Shown one piece after another: positions 8,521-16,407 of a stretch of 64,000 nucleotides of DNA. Under the pieces are notes generated by a model. That model saw nothing but the letters and a program-made list of their open reading frames with translations, was not told the DNA's origin and made no database searches. This stretch comes from WTGA01 sp965231865 (GTDB lineage Bacteria > Pseudomonadota > Gammaproteobacteria > Arenicellales > Poriferihabitantaceae): the NCBI GenBank assembly GCA_965231865.1, contig CBDDOJ010000002.1, forward strand, positions 620,001 through 684,000, given 5' to 3'. Numbering within the stretch: the first letter of the stretch is position 1; the number at the start of each line of letters is the position of its first letter. The translations under genes were made by a program, and so were the position numbers.

Positions 8521-8893
8521 ACTCGAACTCGTAAAGAGCATCCCGTCCGAACTCAAAACAGGCAAGCTCTACGTATGCCTGAAGTACAGGACCAGCGCCC
8601 ATCTTTGTGGATGTGGCTGTCGAACGCGGGTGTCCTTGAAGTTGGGACCGAAACACTGGTGCGTGATCCTTAATGGCGAGACTGTGTCAATGCACCCCTC
8701 CGTTGGCAATTGGCAATTGCCCTGCCGATCACACTACTGGATTCGGGAGGGCCGGATCATTGAAGCGGGGCGGTGGCCCAAAGCAAAGATCCTGAGCGAA
8801 AGAAAGCGTTCCAAGGGTCAACTTACACAATTGCCTCTGTGGTTGGATCAGCAGCCTCGGCCTATTGACCGAACGCTGGCAGAAGACCCATGA
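8510..8893 (+). CDS. DUF6527-like protein of E1-like operons
   Basis: The 127-residue product has a Cys-rich core, HLCGCGCRT near residue 31. It is followed by conserved HPSVGNWQLPC and SHYWIREG motifs that I associate with DUF6527 proteins encoded next to ThiF/E2-like genes. The cysteines suggest a zinc or metal site. A GGAGG ribosome-binding site precedes the ATG at 8510. The last few codons run into sequence that matches the fragment family at 11396-11572, so the natural C-terminus was probably replaced at a recombination junction near 8875. With its E1 partner reduced to a stub the gene may no longer function. Confidence 0.6.
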   Translation: MKIELELVKSIPSELKTGKLYVCLKYRTSAHLCGCGCRTRVSLKLGPKHWCVILNGETVSMHPSVGNWQLPCRSHYWIREGRIIEAGRWPKAKILSERKRSKGQLTQLPLWLDQQPRPIDRTLAEDP

Positions 8894-9062
8894 TTGGTTT
8901 CACCAAGCTACTGTCGGCCGGGACCTCTTCATCCAGGACTTTGACTCCTTGTGCATTATGACCGAAATACGAGTAGGTCGCTGTGCCGTAAAACCCCAGG
9001 TCCACATGACAATGGTTGTCATCCCATAAAAAGTTTACTCCCCCGTCATGGGCGGGTCGAAT
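8879..9062 (-). pseudogene. fragment of the gene whose N-terminal part survives at 11400-11760
   Basis: On the minus strand this piece encodes HVDLGFYGTATYSYFG, then VKVLDEEVPADSSL. That is a near copy of residues about 60-118 of the chimeric antitoxin gene at 11194. Both ends are lost: one side abuts the DUF6527 gene and the other joins a mutT fragment at a shared GAATTTCC sequence. Confidence 0.8.
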
Positions 9063-9357
9063 TTCCCGGCGGAAAGGTGGAAGACAACGAATCACCGTAC
9101 CAGGCACTGTTACGGGAGAGGCATGAAGAACTGGGTATTTCCATCCACAAAACGACGCTCCTGACCCACATCTCCCAGGACTACGCGCATGCCAGAGTCT
9201 GGCTGGATGTGTATGTGATTGAAAGCTATTCCAGCGAAGTCTCTGCCAGGGAGAATCAGCAGGTTGTGTGGCTTGATAGAGAGGAGATTTCACGAAAGGA
9301 GGTTCTGCCTCCCCTGTTTATCCCTTTCTCGACGCACTGGAGGTCAGCTGAAATATT
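9059..9357 (+). pseudogene. truncated, frameshifted copy of the mutT 3' two thirds
   Basis: It begins inside the Nudix box (FPGGKVEDNESPYQALLRE) and follows the mutT reading frame to EISRKEVLPP. An extra T in the C-rich run near 9315 then shifts the frame relative to the native gene. The first third, including the residues before the Nudix box, is missing. Amino-acid changes such as LTHISQ for LTHVSQ show it is not a very recent copy. The protein would not fold as a Nudix enzyme. Confidence 0.85.
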
Positions 9358-9420
9358 CGAGGTACCGGTTGTGCAGGGTCGATACCCGGGTTTTCAGGTC
9401 GATGTAATCGGGATTCTTTG
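9349..9420 (-). pseudogene. fossil 3' end of coaE (copy 2)
   Basis: The minus strand encodes DYIDLKTRV, then STLHNRYLEYF, again the CoaE C-terminus. It shares DYIDLKTRV with copy 1 at 4467 but not with the intact coaE, which has DHANLEARV. The two fossils therefore share a source that differs from the present coaE. Confidence 0.7.
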
Positions 9421-9512
9421 TGTATTTTTCAAAAGAGGAGTATACGTTTCTTCCCGTCCCCGTCCCAGTGTTGCGCTTCGCGCTGGAACAGGGGTCATCA
9501 ATTACAGATAAA

Positions 9513-9922
9513 ATGAATAAACGACTTGTGATGTTTCTGCGGCACTGAGCATGTACAATCCTCCTAAGCAAGGGTTGCTACGCACAGCCGCGTTAAAATC
9601 CATTATTTGAAAAGCACGCATTTCAGAACCGTATGTGCAGATGGTGTGATTGGAAGTGTGACGCCTGCAGGCAACATCCATATGGCTGTAGAATGGACGG
9701 TCCGCTATATCACGGGAGATGGTTCATGAGATAAAGCCTGAAGGGGCTTTAGGTGAGGTCATACATGGGGAGACTGTTTTGTGTGATGGGACAGAAAGGA
9801 AATGGAAGTGGATGCATTGATGAGTGCAGAACAGGCCAGGAGTGTAGTAGGCTGGTTGCAAGACCAAATAAAGCACTTTGAAAAAGGAAGTGGTGACGAA
9901 ATCATATGACGGTGAGTGAGAT
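9513..9922. other. non-coding stretch with one short reading frame
   Basis: About 410 bases hold no recognisable gene. A 35-codon frame at 9802-9909 (MEVDALMSAEQARSVVG) has coding-like composition and ends 13 bases before the next gene's ATG. It could be a small gene or a remnant. AAAGCC / GGCTTT near 9733-9752 forms a weak hairpin. I see no known RNA family. Confidence 0.4.
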
Positions 9923-10405
9923 ATGAGTGATTACACCACAACACAACCAATAGTCGATTCCTGTACGTTTTTTCCTGACAAATTTTGGAGATATAACGAC
10001 AACGAAACACATTCGTCAGCAGAAACCAGGAGTATACAAGAACCAGACCTGCCTGAGTTTCGCCCAAATTATCGGGAAACGGTAGAAAAAGAGACTAAAA
10101 TCTTTAAAGAAGAAGCGAGGGTTTTAATCGAACGGTGGATACAGGAATGCGAAGAGATGTCTTCATTTTCAGATATGGTTTCACATCCTGATTACAAGAC
10201 TATTTTGGCTAAAGGCAGCAAAGTTATTCCTGTTTTGTTTGATGAATTACAGCACAGACCTCATTACTGGTTCGATGCATTACAAATCCTGATAAAAGCA
10301 AACCATGGTCTTGATGTAGACCCTGTAAATGAAGAGGACCGTGGTAATTTGTGCAAAATGGCAAATGCTTGGTTAGCTTGGGGTAAAGAGCATGGCTATA
10401 TTTAG
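9923..10405 (+). CDS. hypothetical protein, acidic helical
   Basis: The 160-residue protein has no signal or membrane segment. Its C-terminal half has a conserved look: HPDYKTILAKGSKVIP, LQHRPHYWFDALQILI and MANAWLAWGKEHGYI. I associate this domain with small genes next to DUF7689 proteins, and a DUF7689-like fragment indeed follows. The start is preceded by GTGAGTGAGAT, a fair ribosome-binding site. Function is unknown. The gene itself appears intact whereas its neighbour is not. Confidence 0.65.
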   Translation: MSDYTTTQPIVDSCTFFPDKFWRYNDNETHSSAETRSIQEPDLPEFRPNYRETVEKETKIFKEEARVLIERWIQECEEMSSFSDMVSHPDYKTILAKGSKVIPVLFDELQHRPHYWFDALQILIKANHGLDVDPVNEEDRGNLCKMANAWLAWGKEHGYI

Positions 10406-10542
10406 ACCAGACCATTGGACCCGGATAAATTTCCCAATGTTTTGCAAGGTTGCTTCAATAGACATCCTCCCGGTAATTCTGTAACTGTATAGACTTCGCG
10501 GCAGGGGATACGGAACGTTGGTGGTGGTCAAATCCCTCAATG

Positions 10543-10740
10543 GTATATCGGCCAAAGAATGTTCCAGCACGAGAAACCGTTTGTGCTTTTATCGAGTTGC
10601 TCAAGTCTCTTCGGTATCAAATTTGTAAGGATGGCTTTGAAAAAGTTGCGATATACGCCTTGGACAAAAAGGTTAAGCACGCTGTTCGACAGTTGTCCAC
10701 CGGAAATTGGGGTAGTAAAGTCGGACAAAATATAGATGTA
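10543..10740 (+). pseudogene. remnant of a DUF7689-like gene
   Basis: The frame reads GFEKVAIYALDKKVKHAVRQ, then LSTGNWGSKVGQNIDVE. This resembles the C-terminal core of DUF7689 proteins (HAxRQLxxGxWxSKxG, then IEH). The start and N-terminal core (usually containing a YNCxAWA motif) are missing; sequence from 10406 to 10540 shows only broken frames. The fragment is cut near 10740, where it meets the 3' side of the truncated toxin on the other strand. Confidence 0.5.
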
Positions 10741-10757
10741 GAACAAGCGACTTTCGA

Positions 10758-11204
10758 TCAGGCGCTGTCGATGGCCGCGAGAACGGCATTTGGTCGGGTA
10801 AAATAAATGAGGGCATGGACCATCACGGCACGCATTCCAGCGATCTCGGCGACTTTGAGGGTCCTGATAAGGGCATCTCTTACCAGTGCCCGGCCGAGCC
10901 CTCGTCCTTGATGGGTTCGGGCCACGGCAAGACGGGTAAGGACCATGACCGGAACCGGATCGGGCATGTTTCGCCGAATTCCGTCGGGAGCCCTTGAGTG
11001 TACTACGCTGCCGGTCGCAAGCGAGTAGAACGCGACCACCCGACCCGCCTCGCGAACGACATAGGTACGCGAGGCACCGGATTCCTGATTGGGCAGGGCG
11101 TGTGTGGCAAACCATCTGTCGAGAGCCGGACTCCCACTATCGAAGTAGTCAATGGAATCGTCTTTCGAGACAGGCGATGGGCGTTGCATCGGCTCATTTC
11201 TCAT
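10758..11204 (-). pseudogene. truncated TacT-like GNAT toxin
   Basis: TacT-family toxins acetylate the amino acid of charged tRNAs and are neutralised by TacA. The product has the family N-terminus (FDSGSPALDRWFATHALPNQ), the GSV core and the acetyl-CoA loop RTHQGRGLGRALV. Homology stops at MRAVMVHAL, where the final roughly 25-30 residues should follow with the catalytic-side Tyr (FYExxGF motif). Instead an unrelated tail IYFTRPNAVLAAIDSA runs to a stop. The toxin is therefore probably inactive. It overlaps the antitoxin stop by 11 bases, the normal TacA-TacT arrangement. The truncation point borders the DUF7689 fragment. Confidence 0.85.
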
Positions 11205-11760
11205 CCCATGATGCCGGGGTGTTCATGGTCTTGCGGAGTGCCTCCGAAGGCTCTATCGGTGCAGTGAGGGCTGCTTCGAATGCGGCGAACCCCTCGTCAT
11301 CAAGCAAATAGAGACGACGATCAAGAAGCACCTGTTCCGCGGCTTCCCCGGTCGTGTCGAGGATGAACTCGGTGCGGCTCTTCACTTCACCCGTCAGAAG
11401 ATCCATGATTGGTTTCGCCAAGCTGCTGTTGGCCGGGATATTTTCATCCAGGACTTTGACTCCTTGTGCATTACAGCCGAAATACGAGTATGTTCCTGTG
11501 CCATAAAACCCCAAGTCCACATGACAATTGTTGCTATCCCATAAAAAGTTTATTTCCCCGTCATGGGCGAGTCGAATTTCCGGAATCTGAATATCCATCA
11601 ATGGCAACCTCTTGATAAACACCCGAGCATCCTCGAAAGCTCCTGGGGTCGGCCATGTCGCCTCTGGCCATCGATCATCTTCCGGCATTTCACGAAGCGT
11701 TCTGAGTCGAGTCAAAAGCTGTATGGTCGGCGATTCTCTCGGTGTCTGTTCTTTCGTCAT
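11194..11760 (-). CDS. chimeric protein: unknown N-terminal domain fused to a TacA antitoxin tail
   Basis: Residues about 1-120 belong to an uncharacterised family (HVDLGFYGTGTYSYFG motif, also found as a fragment at 8879). From about residue 123 the protein becomes a TacA/DUF1778 antitoxin (SRTEFILDTTGEAAEQVLLD) and ends in the toxin-binding tail SEALRKTMNTPASWDEK. The missing part is the beta strand and first helix of the ribbon-helix-helix DNA-binding domain. The fusion is in frame and uninterrupted, so a 188-residue product is possible. It could still bind toxin but should not bind the operator in the usual way. Its partner TacT is truncated, so the pair looks like a relic. Confidence 0.75.
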   Translation of the reverse strand: MTKEQTPRESPTIQLLTRLRTLREMPEDDRWPEATWPTPGAFEDARVFIKRLPLMDIQIPEIRLAHDGEINFLWDSNNCHVDLGFYGTGTYSYFGCNAQGVKVLDENIPANSSLAKPIMDLLTGEVKSRTEFILDTTGEAAEQVLLDRRLYLLDDEGFAAFEAALTAPIEPSEALRKTMNTPASWDEK

Positions 11761-12149
11761 AAATCCTCAGTCCGTTCGATCAAATTCTTTGAGAAAGTCT
11801 TCATAGGGCACCCATGTCGGAGCACTCATCATCGCTATAGGGCACTAATTGCTGTGAGCCAATCGATCAAGGGCGGTATCGGAAGGCGCAGAGACTGCTG
11901 CTGCATTCCCCATTATTTCTGTAAAATGATTCTCATGAATGGTAATCATAGCAAATATTCGTTGGATCATTTCAGGACGAAGAAGATTAACAAGAACAGT
12001 ATGATTCAACTGATGCAAGGGGTCCAAGGTATTCTTCAAATTTGATCCTTCGTCCTTCAGCGGAATTAAATCCTGACCTGAACGTGTCGCGATGCAACTC
12101 AAGTAAACGCCCTGCACCGGCAAGTGCAGCCGGGCCAGGGACAACCGGA
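11761..12149. other. stretch without a secure gene
   Basis: Two weak minus-strand frames lie here. One is 20 codons long (MSAPTWVPYEDFLKEFDRTD) and ends just before the chimeric antitoxin start. The other is a 107-codon frame at 11845-12168 with helix-like stretches such as LLRPEMIQRIFAMITIHENH, possibly the tail of a decayed gene. Neither has a family I know. Confidence 0.3.
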
Positions 12150-12374
12150 TTATGGAAGTTGCAGGCACCGCACCCGGGAACCTTCCCGTTTGAACAGCTT
12201 AGGACGCTTCCTCGTACGAGCGTGTATCTGAAAGGCGGTCACCTCGTTGCCGTCTTTCTTCCTGTACAGGCCCCGGCGGTTTACCTGTTCGGCGATTTCT
12301 CGCGTGGTCATCCAGTCGTTGTCATTGGCGATGAGGATGTCCTGGATTTCTGCGTGGAGCGTGATCTTTGGCAT
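12150..12374 (-). CDS. small winged-helix-like DNA-binding protein
   Basis: The 74-residue protein starts at the ATG at 12374, preceded by CCGGAG at good spacing; a longer frame upstream has no such signal. The core EIQDILIANDNDWMTTREIA, then EQVNRRGLYRKKDG and AFQIHARTRK reads as a small winged helix: helix-turn-helix followed by a basic strand. It resembles HARE-HTH-like or restriction-linked small regulators. The strongly basic C-terminus fits nucleic-acid binding. It is the last gene of the island before coaE. Its target is unknown. Confidence 0.65.
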   Translation of the reverse strand: MPKITLHAEIQDILIANDNDWMTTREIAEQVNRRGLYRKKDGNEVTAFQIHARTRKRPKLFKREGSRVRCLQLP

Positions 12375-12596
12375 GGCGTTTTCTCCGGTATTGTGTAATT
12401 TCCCGGATTGGTTGTTCTGGTCTTTGACCCGAATTTTCCATGAGGTTCTGGTCACTTCCTCATGCATATTCGGGTGATGGGCCTTTTGTTTGTATGGGGT
12501 GGCGTCGTAAAAGAATGTTCGATAATGAAGCCGGTTCCGATGCGACACACGACAGATGGCAACTTTCTGTGGTTTACCTGCCCGACACCCTGAAGG

Positions 12597-13196
12597 CTAT
12601 TTGAAATATTCGAGGTACTGGTTGTGCAGGGCCAACACCCGGGCTTCCAGGTTCGCATGGTCGGAGTCATTGACAAGAATATCATCCGCATAGCTGGACC
12701 GTGCGCCATCGTCCAGTTGTGCTTCCATCACTTTTTCAATGGCAGCCGGTTTCATGTCGCGGCTGTCCAACAGCCTTTTTAGCCTGATTTCGGGATCGGA
12801 TTGAACAACCAGGACCCGATCCATTTCCCGGTACTGGCCGCTTTCAATGAGTAACGGGATCTCGAAAATGCAGTAGGGTCCCTGGACTTGGCTGAACTCT
12901 TCCATCATCGTATTCCAGATTGGAGGATGCAAAATTTTCTCCAGGGCACGACGGCTTTTTGCATCGTTAAATACCCGGTCCCCCAGCTTTTGGCGATCCA
13001 GCAGCTGGTTGCGGTCGAGAACCCCGGGGCCGAAGGCCTGCACGATCTGATGGTACTCGCTGGAGCCGGGCTGGCTCAACTGTCGTGCAATCCGGTCGGC
13101 GTCCAGGGACCGGATGCCCAGCTGGCCGAATAGTTTCGCAATGGTGGATTTGCCGCTGCCGATACCCCCAGTAAGTCCGACCTTGCCCGGGGTCAT
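12597..13196 (-). CDS. coaE: dephospho-CoA kinase
   Basis: CoaE phosphorylates the ribose 3'-OH of dephospho-CoA, the last step of coenzyme A synthesis. The 199-residue product begins MTPGKVGLTGGIGSGKST with the P-loop at residues 9-17, followed by LDADRIARQL and the lid/CoA region (FEIPLLIESG). I chose the ATG at 13196 because the family starts a few residues before the P-loop; longer frames upstream add unrelated sequence. It faces the island. coaD, the preceding pathway step, is at 25678. Two fossils of its 3' end at 4467 and 9349 show the locus was rearranged. Confidence 0.95.
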   Translation of the reverse strand: MTPGKVGLTGGIGSGKSTIAKLFGQLGIRSLDADRIARQLSQPGSSEYHQIVQAFGPGVLDRNQLLDRQKLGDRVFNDAKSRRALEKILHPPIWNTMMEEFSQVQGPYCIFEIPLLIESGQYREMDRVLVVQSDPEIRLKRLLDSRDMKPAAIEKVMEAQLDDGARSSYADDILVNDSDHANLEARVLALHNQYLEYFK

Positions 13197-13658
13197 GGTC
13201 CGAATCCCTTCTGAGCGTTGCAGGCAGGGGCCTTTGTCCAGATGAAAGTGGCTCCTTTCGGGATGGTCGGACAGGACCTGAAACACGCCAGGATGTCCGG
13301 GGGATGATATGGGAAGACTATCGCCAAACCCGTCGCCCCGGAATCACTTTCCCTGTGTACGGACTGCGTCGAACCGGATGGAAAGCCCATGGCAACCGGT
13401 TTCCACGCACCGTCTATTTGTCCTGTCTGACGGATTCTCATATTGCGCTGATCATAAATACCCAGTAAAATAGTTGGTTTATTCAACCATTCTCCAATGT
13501 ACTCATGAACCATTCCAGAAAGGTCGCCGTTTTGCACGATCCGAGGATTGCGACATGGGTTTACTGGATGAATCTGGAGAGTACTGGATTATGACTGTTT
13601 TTGCACTCATGCCATGGTTGCAGGTCCGTTCGATCCTTCACCCTGGCCGGGTTTCGCC
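13197..13658. promoter_or_regulatory. coaE-iscR intergenic region with candidate iscR promoter
   Basis: TTGCGC at 13443-13448 and TAAAAT at 13466-13471 are 17 bases apart, a good sigma70 pair reading toward iscR. The -10 lies inside an imperfect palindrome (13454-13482) with CCC-A and A-GTTGG half sites that loosely fits an IscR operator, so autoregulation is plausible. The transcript would have a leader of about 180 bases. The remaining bases hold no gene I can support. Confidence 0.4.
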
Positions 13659-14150
13659 ATGCGGTTGACAACCAAAGGCCGTTATGCGGTCACGGCAATG
13701 ATTGATCTGTCGATCAATCAGTTGAAGGGACCGGTCACCCTCAAGAGTATATCGGACAACCAGGGAATATCGCTGTCCTATCTGGAACAGTTGTTTTCCA
13801 AAATGAGAAAATCAAACCTGGTCACCGGAACCCGTGGCCCTGGCGGCGGTTATCGCCTTGCCCGGGACGTGGACCGGATCAGTATTGCAGATATCGTGAT
13901 CGCAGTGGACGAGCCCCTGGATATCACAGAATGTGAAGGCAAACAGAATTGTCACGATGGGAAACGATGCCTGACCCATGGTTTGTGGAGCGAACTGAGC
14001 GACCAGCTGTATAACTTTCTGGCCGGCATCCAGCTTGGCCAACTGATGCGCGAAAGCGGCATCTCCGGGGCGGACCCTATGGCTTCCATGGGCACGCACC
14101 TCGTTGATGTGCCCCGTATCAACCAGCAACCGGATAAATTGACGAATTAA
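13659..14150 (+). CDS. iscR: Rrf2-family Fe-S cluster regulator IscR
   Basis: IscR senses Fe-S cluster supply through a bound [2Fe-2S] cluster and controls isc/suf genes. The 163-residue protein starts MRLTTKGRYAVTAMIDL, the canonical N-terminal winged helix. The ligand cysteines lie in the motif CEGKQNCHDGKRCLTH with family spacing (C-x5-C-x5-C) and the downstream His. The ATG at 13659 is chosen because upstream residues in the same frame are unrelated. It lies 4 bases before sufB, so it heads the suf operon and presumably tunes it. Confidence 0.95.
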   Translation: MRLTTKGRYAVTAMIDLSINQLKGPVTLKSISDNQGISLSYLEQLFSKMRKSNLVTGTRGPGGGYRLARDVDRISIADIVIAVDEPLDITECEGKQNCHDGKRCLTHGLWSELSDQLYNFLAGIQLGQLMRESGISGADPMASMGTHLVDVPRINQQPDKLTN

Positions 14151-14154
14151 AATC

Positions 14155-15606
14155 ATGACGACCACGGAAAAAGACCTGGCCTCACTGGTACAACGCGAAT
14201 ACAAGGAGGGGTTTGTAACGGATATCGACGCGGACACGCTGCCGCCGGGCCTGGATGAAGCGGTGGTCCGTACGATTTCAGCGAAAAAGGAGGAGCCGGA
14301 GTTTCTCCTTCAGTGGCGACTGGAAGCCTATCGAAGATGGCTGGAGATGGATTCACCGCAATGGCCGCATCTCCAGTACCCGCCGGTGGGTTTTCAGAAT
14401 ATCAGCTATTACTCTGCGCCCAAGCAGAAGAAGCTGCTGGACAGCCTGGATGAGGTGGACCCGAAGCTGCTGGAAACCTATACGAAGCTTGGCATCCCCA
14501 TTGACGAACAAAAGGCCCTGGCAGGGGTCAAGGTGGCGGTGGATGCCGTTTTTGACAGTGTATCGGTGGCCACGACATTCAAAAAGACGCTTTCCGAGGC
14601 CGGGGTTATTTTCTGCCCGCTGTCCGAGGCGCTGAAAGATCACCCGGGGCTGGTCCAGAAATACCTGGGGACGGTGGTTCCTGCCGGGGACAATTTCTAT
14701 GCGGCGTTGAATTCCGCGGTATTCAGCGAGGGGTCCTTTGTATACATCCCTCCAGGGGTTCGTTGCCCAATGGAACTGTCGACCTATTTTCGTATTAATG
14801 CCATGAATACCGGCCAGTTCGAACGGACCCTGATCATTGCGGACAAGGACAGCTATGTCAGCTACCTGGAAGGATGTACCGCGCCCCAAAGGGATGAAAA
14901 CCAGCTGCATGCCGCCGTGGTCGAACTGATTGCCCTGGAAGGCGCGGAAATCAAGTATTCCACGGTACAGAACTGGTATCCCGGGGATGAACAGGGAAGG
15001 GGGGGCATCTACAACTTCGTCACCAAGCGCGGGGCCTGCCAGGGAAAAGGGTCCAAAATTTCCTGGACCCAGGTGGAAACCGGGTCCGCCATTACCTGGA
15101 AATATCCCAGTGTTATCCTGCAGGGGGATGATTCCACGGGTGAATTCTATTCAGTGGCCCTGACCAACAACTTCCAACAGGCGGATACCGGGACCAAGAT
15201 GATCCACATTGGCCGGAACACGAAAAGCACCATCATATCCAAGGGGATTTCTGCCGGCCGGGGCCAGAACTCGTACCGGGGGCTGGTGAAAGTACTCAAG
15301 GGAGCTGAGAAGGCCCGGAATTATTCCCAGTGTGATTCCCTGTTGATGGGAGACCGGTGTGGTGCCCACACCTTTCCGTACATGGAAGTCAAAAACCCGA
15401 GTGCCATCGTCGAGCACGAAGCGACGACCTCGCGGATCGGGGAAGACCAGCTCTTTTACTGCCGGCAAAGAGGCCTGTCAGAAGAAGATGCCGTCTCCAT
15501 GATCGTCAACGGGTTCTGCAAGGAGGTGTTCAAGGAACTGCCCATGGAATTTGCCGTGGAAGCACAAAAATTGCTGGGGATCAGTCTTGAAGGAGCGGTG
15601 GGCTAG
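14155..15606 (+). CDS. sufB: Fe-S cluster scaffold subunit SufB
   Basis: SufB is the core scaffold of the SufBC2D complex, where persulfide sulfur and iron are built into clusters. The 483-residue product shows the SufB signature blocks: YIPPGVRCPMELSTYFRIN, EGCTAPQ, the QNWYPGDEQGRGGIYNFVTK region, and the conserved C-terminal SQCDSLLMGDRCGAHTFPY, then EHEATTSRIGEDQLFYC. The length equals the usual 480-495 residues. It is separated from iscR by only 4 bases and followed by sufC after 45 bases. Confidence 0.97.
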   Translation: MTTTEKDLASLVQREYKEGFVTDIDADTLPPGLDEAVVRTISAKKEEPEFLLQWRLEAYRRWLEMDSPQWPHLQYPPVGFQNISYYSAPKQKKLLDSLDEVDPKLLETYTKLGIPIDEQKALAGVKVAVDAVFDSVSVATTFKKTLSEAGVIFCPLSEALKDHPGLVQKYLGTVVPAGDNFYAALNSAVFSEGSFVYIPPGVRCPMELSTYFRINAMNTGQFERTLIIADKDSYVSYLEGCTAPQRDENQLHAAVVELIALEGAEIKYSTVQNWYPGDEQGRGGIYNFVTKRGACQGKGSKISWTQVETGSAITWKYPSVILQGDDSTGEFYSVALTNNFQQADTGTKMIHIGRNTKSTIISKGISAGRGQNSYRGLVKVLKGAEKARNYSQCDSLLMGDRCGAHTFPYMEVKNPSAIVEHEATTSRIGEDQLFYCRQRGLSEEDAVSMIVNGFCKEVFKELPMEFAVEAQKLLGISLEGAVG

Positions 15607-15651
15607 ACCCATATAATCACATTACAAAAAAATGCAGTCAGGGTGATCACG

Positions 15652-16407
15652 ATGTTGTCCATTCAAGGCTTGAAAGCCGTTGTACAGGGGAAGGAAATTC
15701 TCAAGGGCATTGACCTGGAAGTCGGTTCCGGAGAGGTCCATGCCATTATGGGACCCAATGGGGCCGGCAAAAGCACGCTCGCCAATGTGCTGGCCGGCCG
15801 GGAACAGTACGAAGTCACCGCCGGGAGCATGCAGTTCCAGGACCAGGACCTCGTGGAGATGGAGCCGGAAATCCGGGCCCGGGAAGGCGTGTTCCTGGCA
15901 TTCCAGTATCCCGTGGAGATTCCCGGTGTGACCAATGTCTATCTGCTCAAGGCCGCTATCAATGCGATCCGAAAGCACCGGGGAGAAGAGGAACTGGATG
16001 CCGTCTCGTTTCTCAAGCTGATCAAGGAGAAGGCGGCGCTGGTGGAAATGAAACAGGAATTCCTGTACCGGTCCGTGAACGAAGGTTTTTCCGGAGGGGA
16101 GAAAAAACGCAATGAAATTCTGCAGATGGCGTTGCTGGAACCCGCCCTGTGCATCATGGACGAAACGGACTCGGGCCTGGACATTGATGCCATGAAAATC
16201 GTGGCCCACGGAGTGAATTCCCTGAGAAGTCCCGATCGCTCCATCATTATTGTGACGCATTACCAGCGATTGCTGGACTACGTCGTGCCGGATTACATCC
16301 ATGTGCTGGCGGATGGAAAGATCATCCGGTCCGGGGACAAATCCCTGGCCCTGGAGCTGGAGCAGAAAGGGTACAGCTGGATTGAGGAACATGCCAGTGC
16401 CGCCTGA
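15652..16407 (+). CDS. sufC: Fe-S assembly ATPase SufC
   Basis: SufC is the ABC-type ATPase that drives conformational change of SufB-SufD. It has Walker A GPNGAGKSTLANVL, the ABC signature FSGGEKKRNEILQM and Walker B with switch CIMDETDSGLDID. It is soluble and 251 residues from the ATG at 15652; AGGGTG sits at good spacing before it. A GTG at 15643 would add 3 residues. The 3' end overlaps sufD. Confidence 0.97.
   Translation: MLSIQGLKAVVQGKEILKGIDLEVGSGEVHAIMGPNGAGKSTLANVLAGREQYEVTAGSMQFQDQDLVEMEPEIRAREGVFLAFQYPVEIPGVTNVYLLKAAINAIRKHRGEEELDAVSFLKLIKEKAALVEMKQEFLYRSVNEGFSGGEKKRNEILQMALLEPALCIMDETDSGLDIDAMKIVAHGVNSLRSPDRSIIIVTHYQRLLDYVVPDYIHVLADGKIIRSGDKSLALELEQKGYSWIEEHASAA

Noticed and set aside
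9640..9800. Possible second group II intron 5' end (GTGTGATTGG)
   Set aside because: No domain V, no reverse transcriptase and no matching 3' end nearby.
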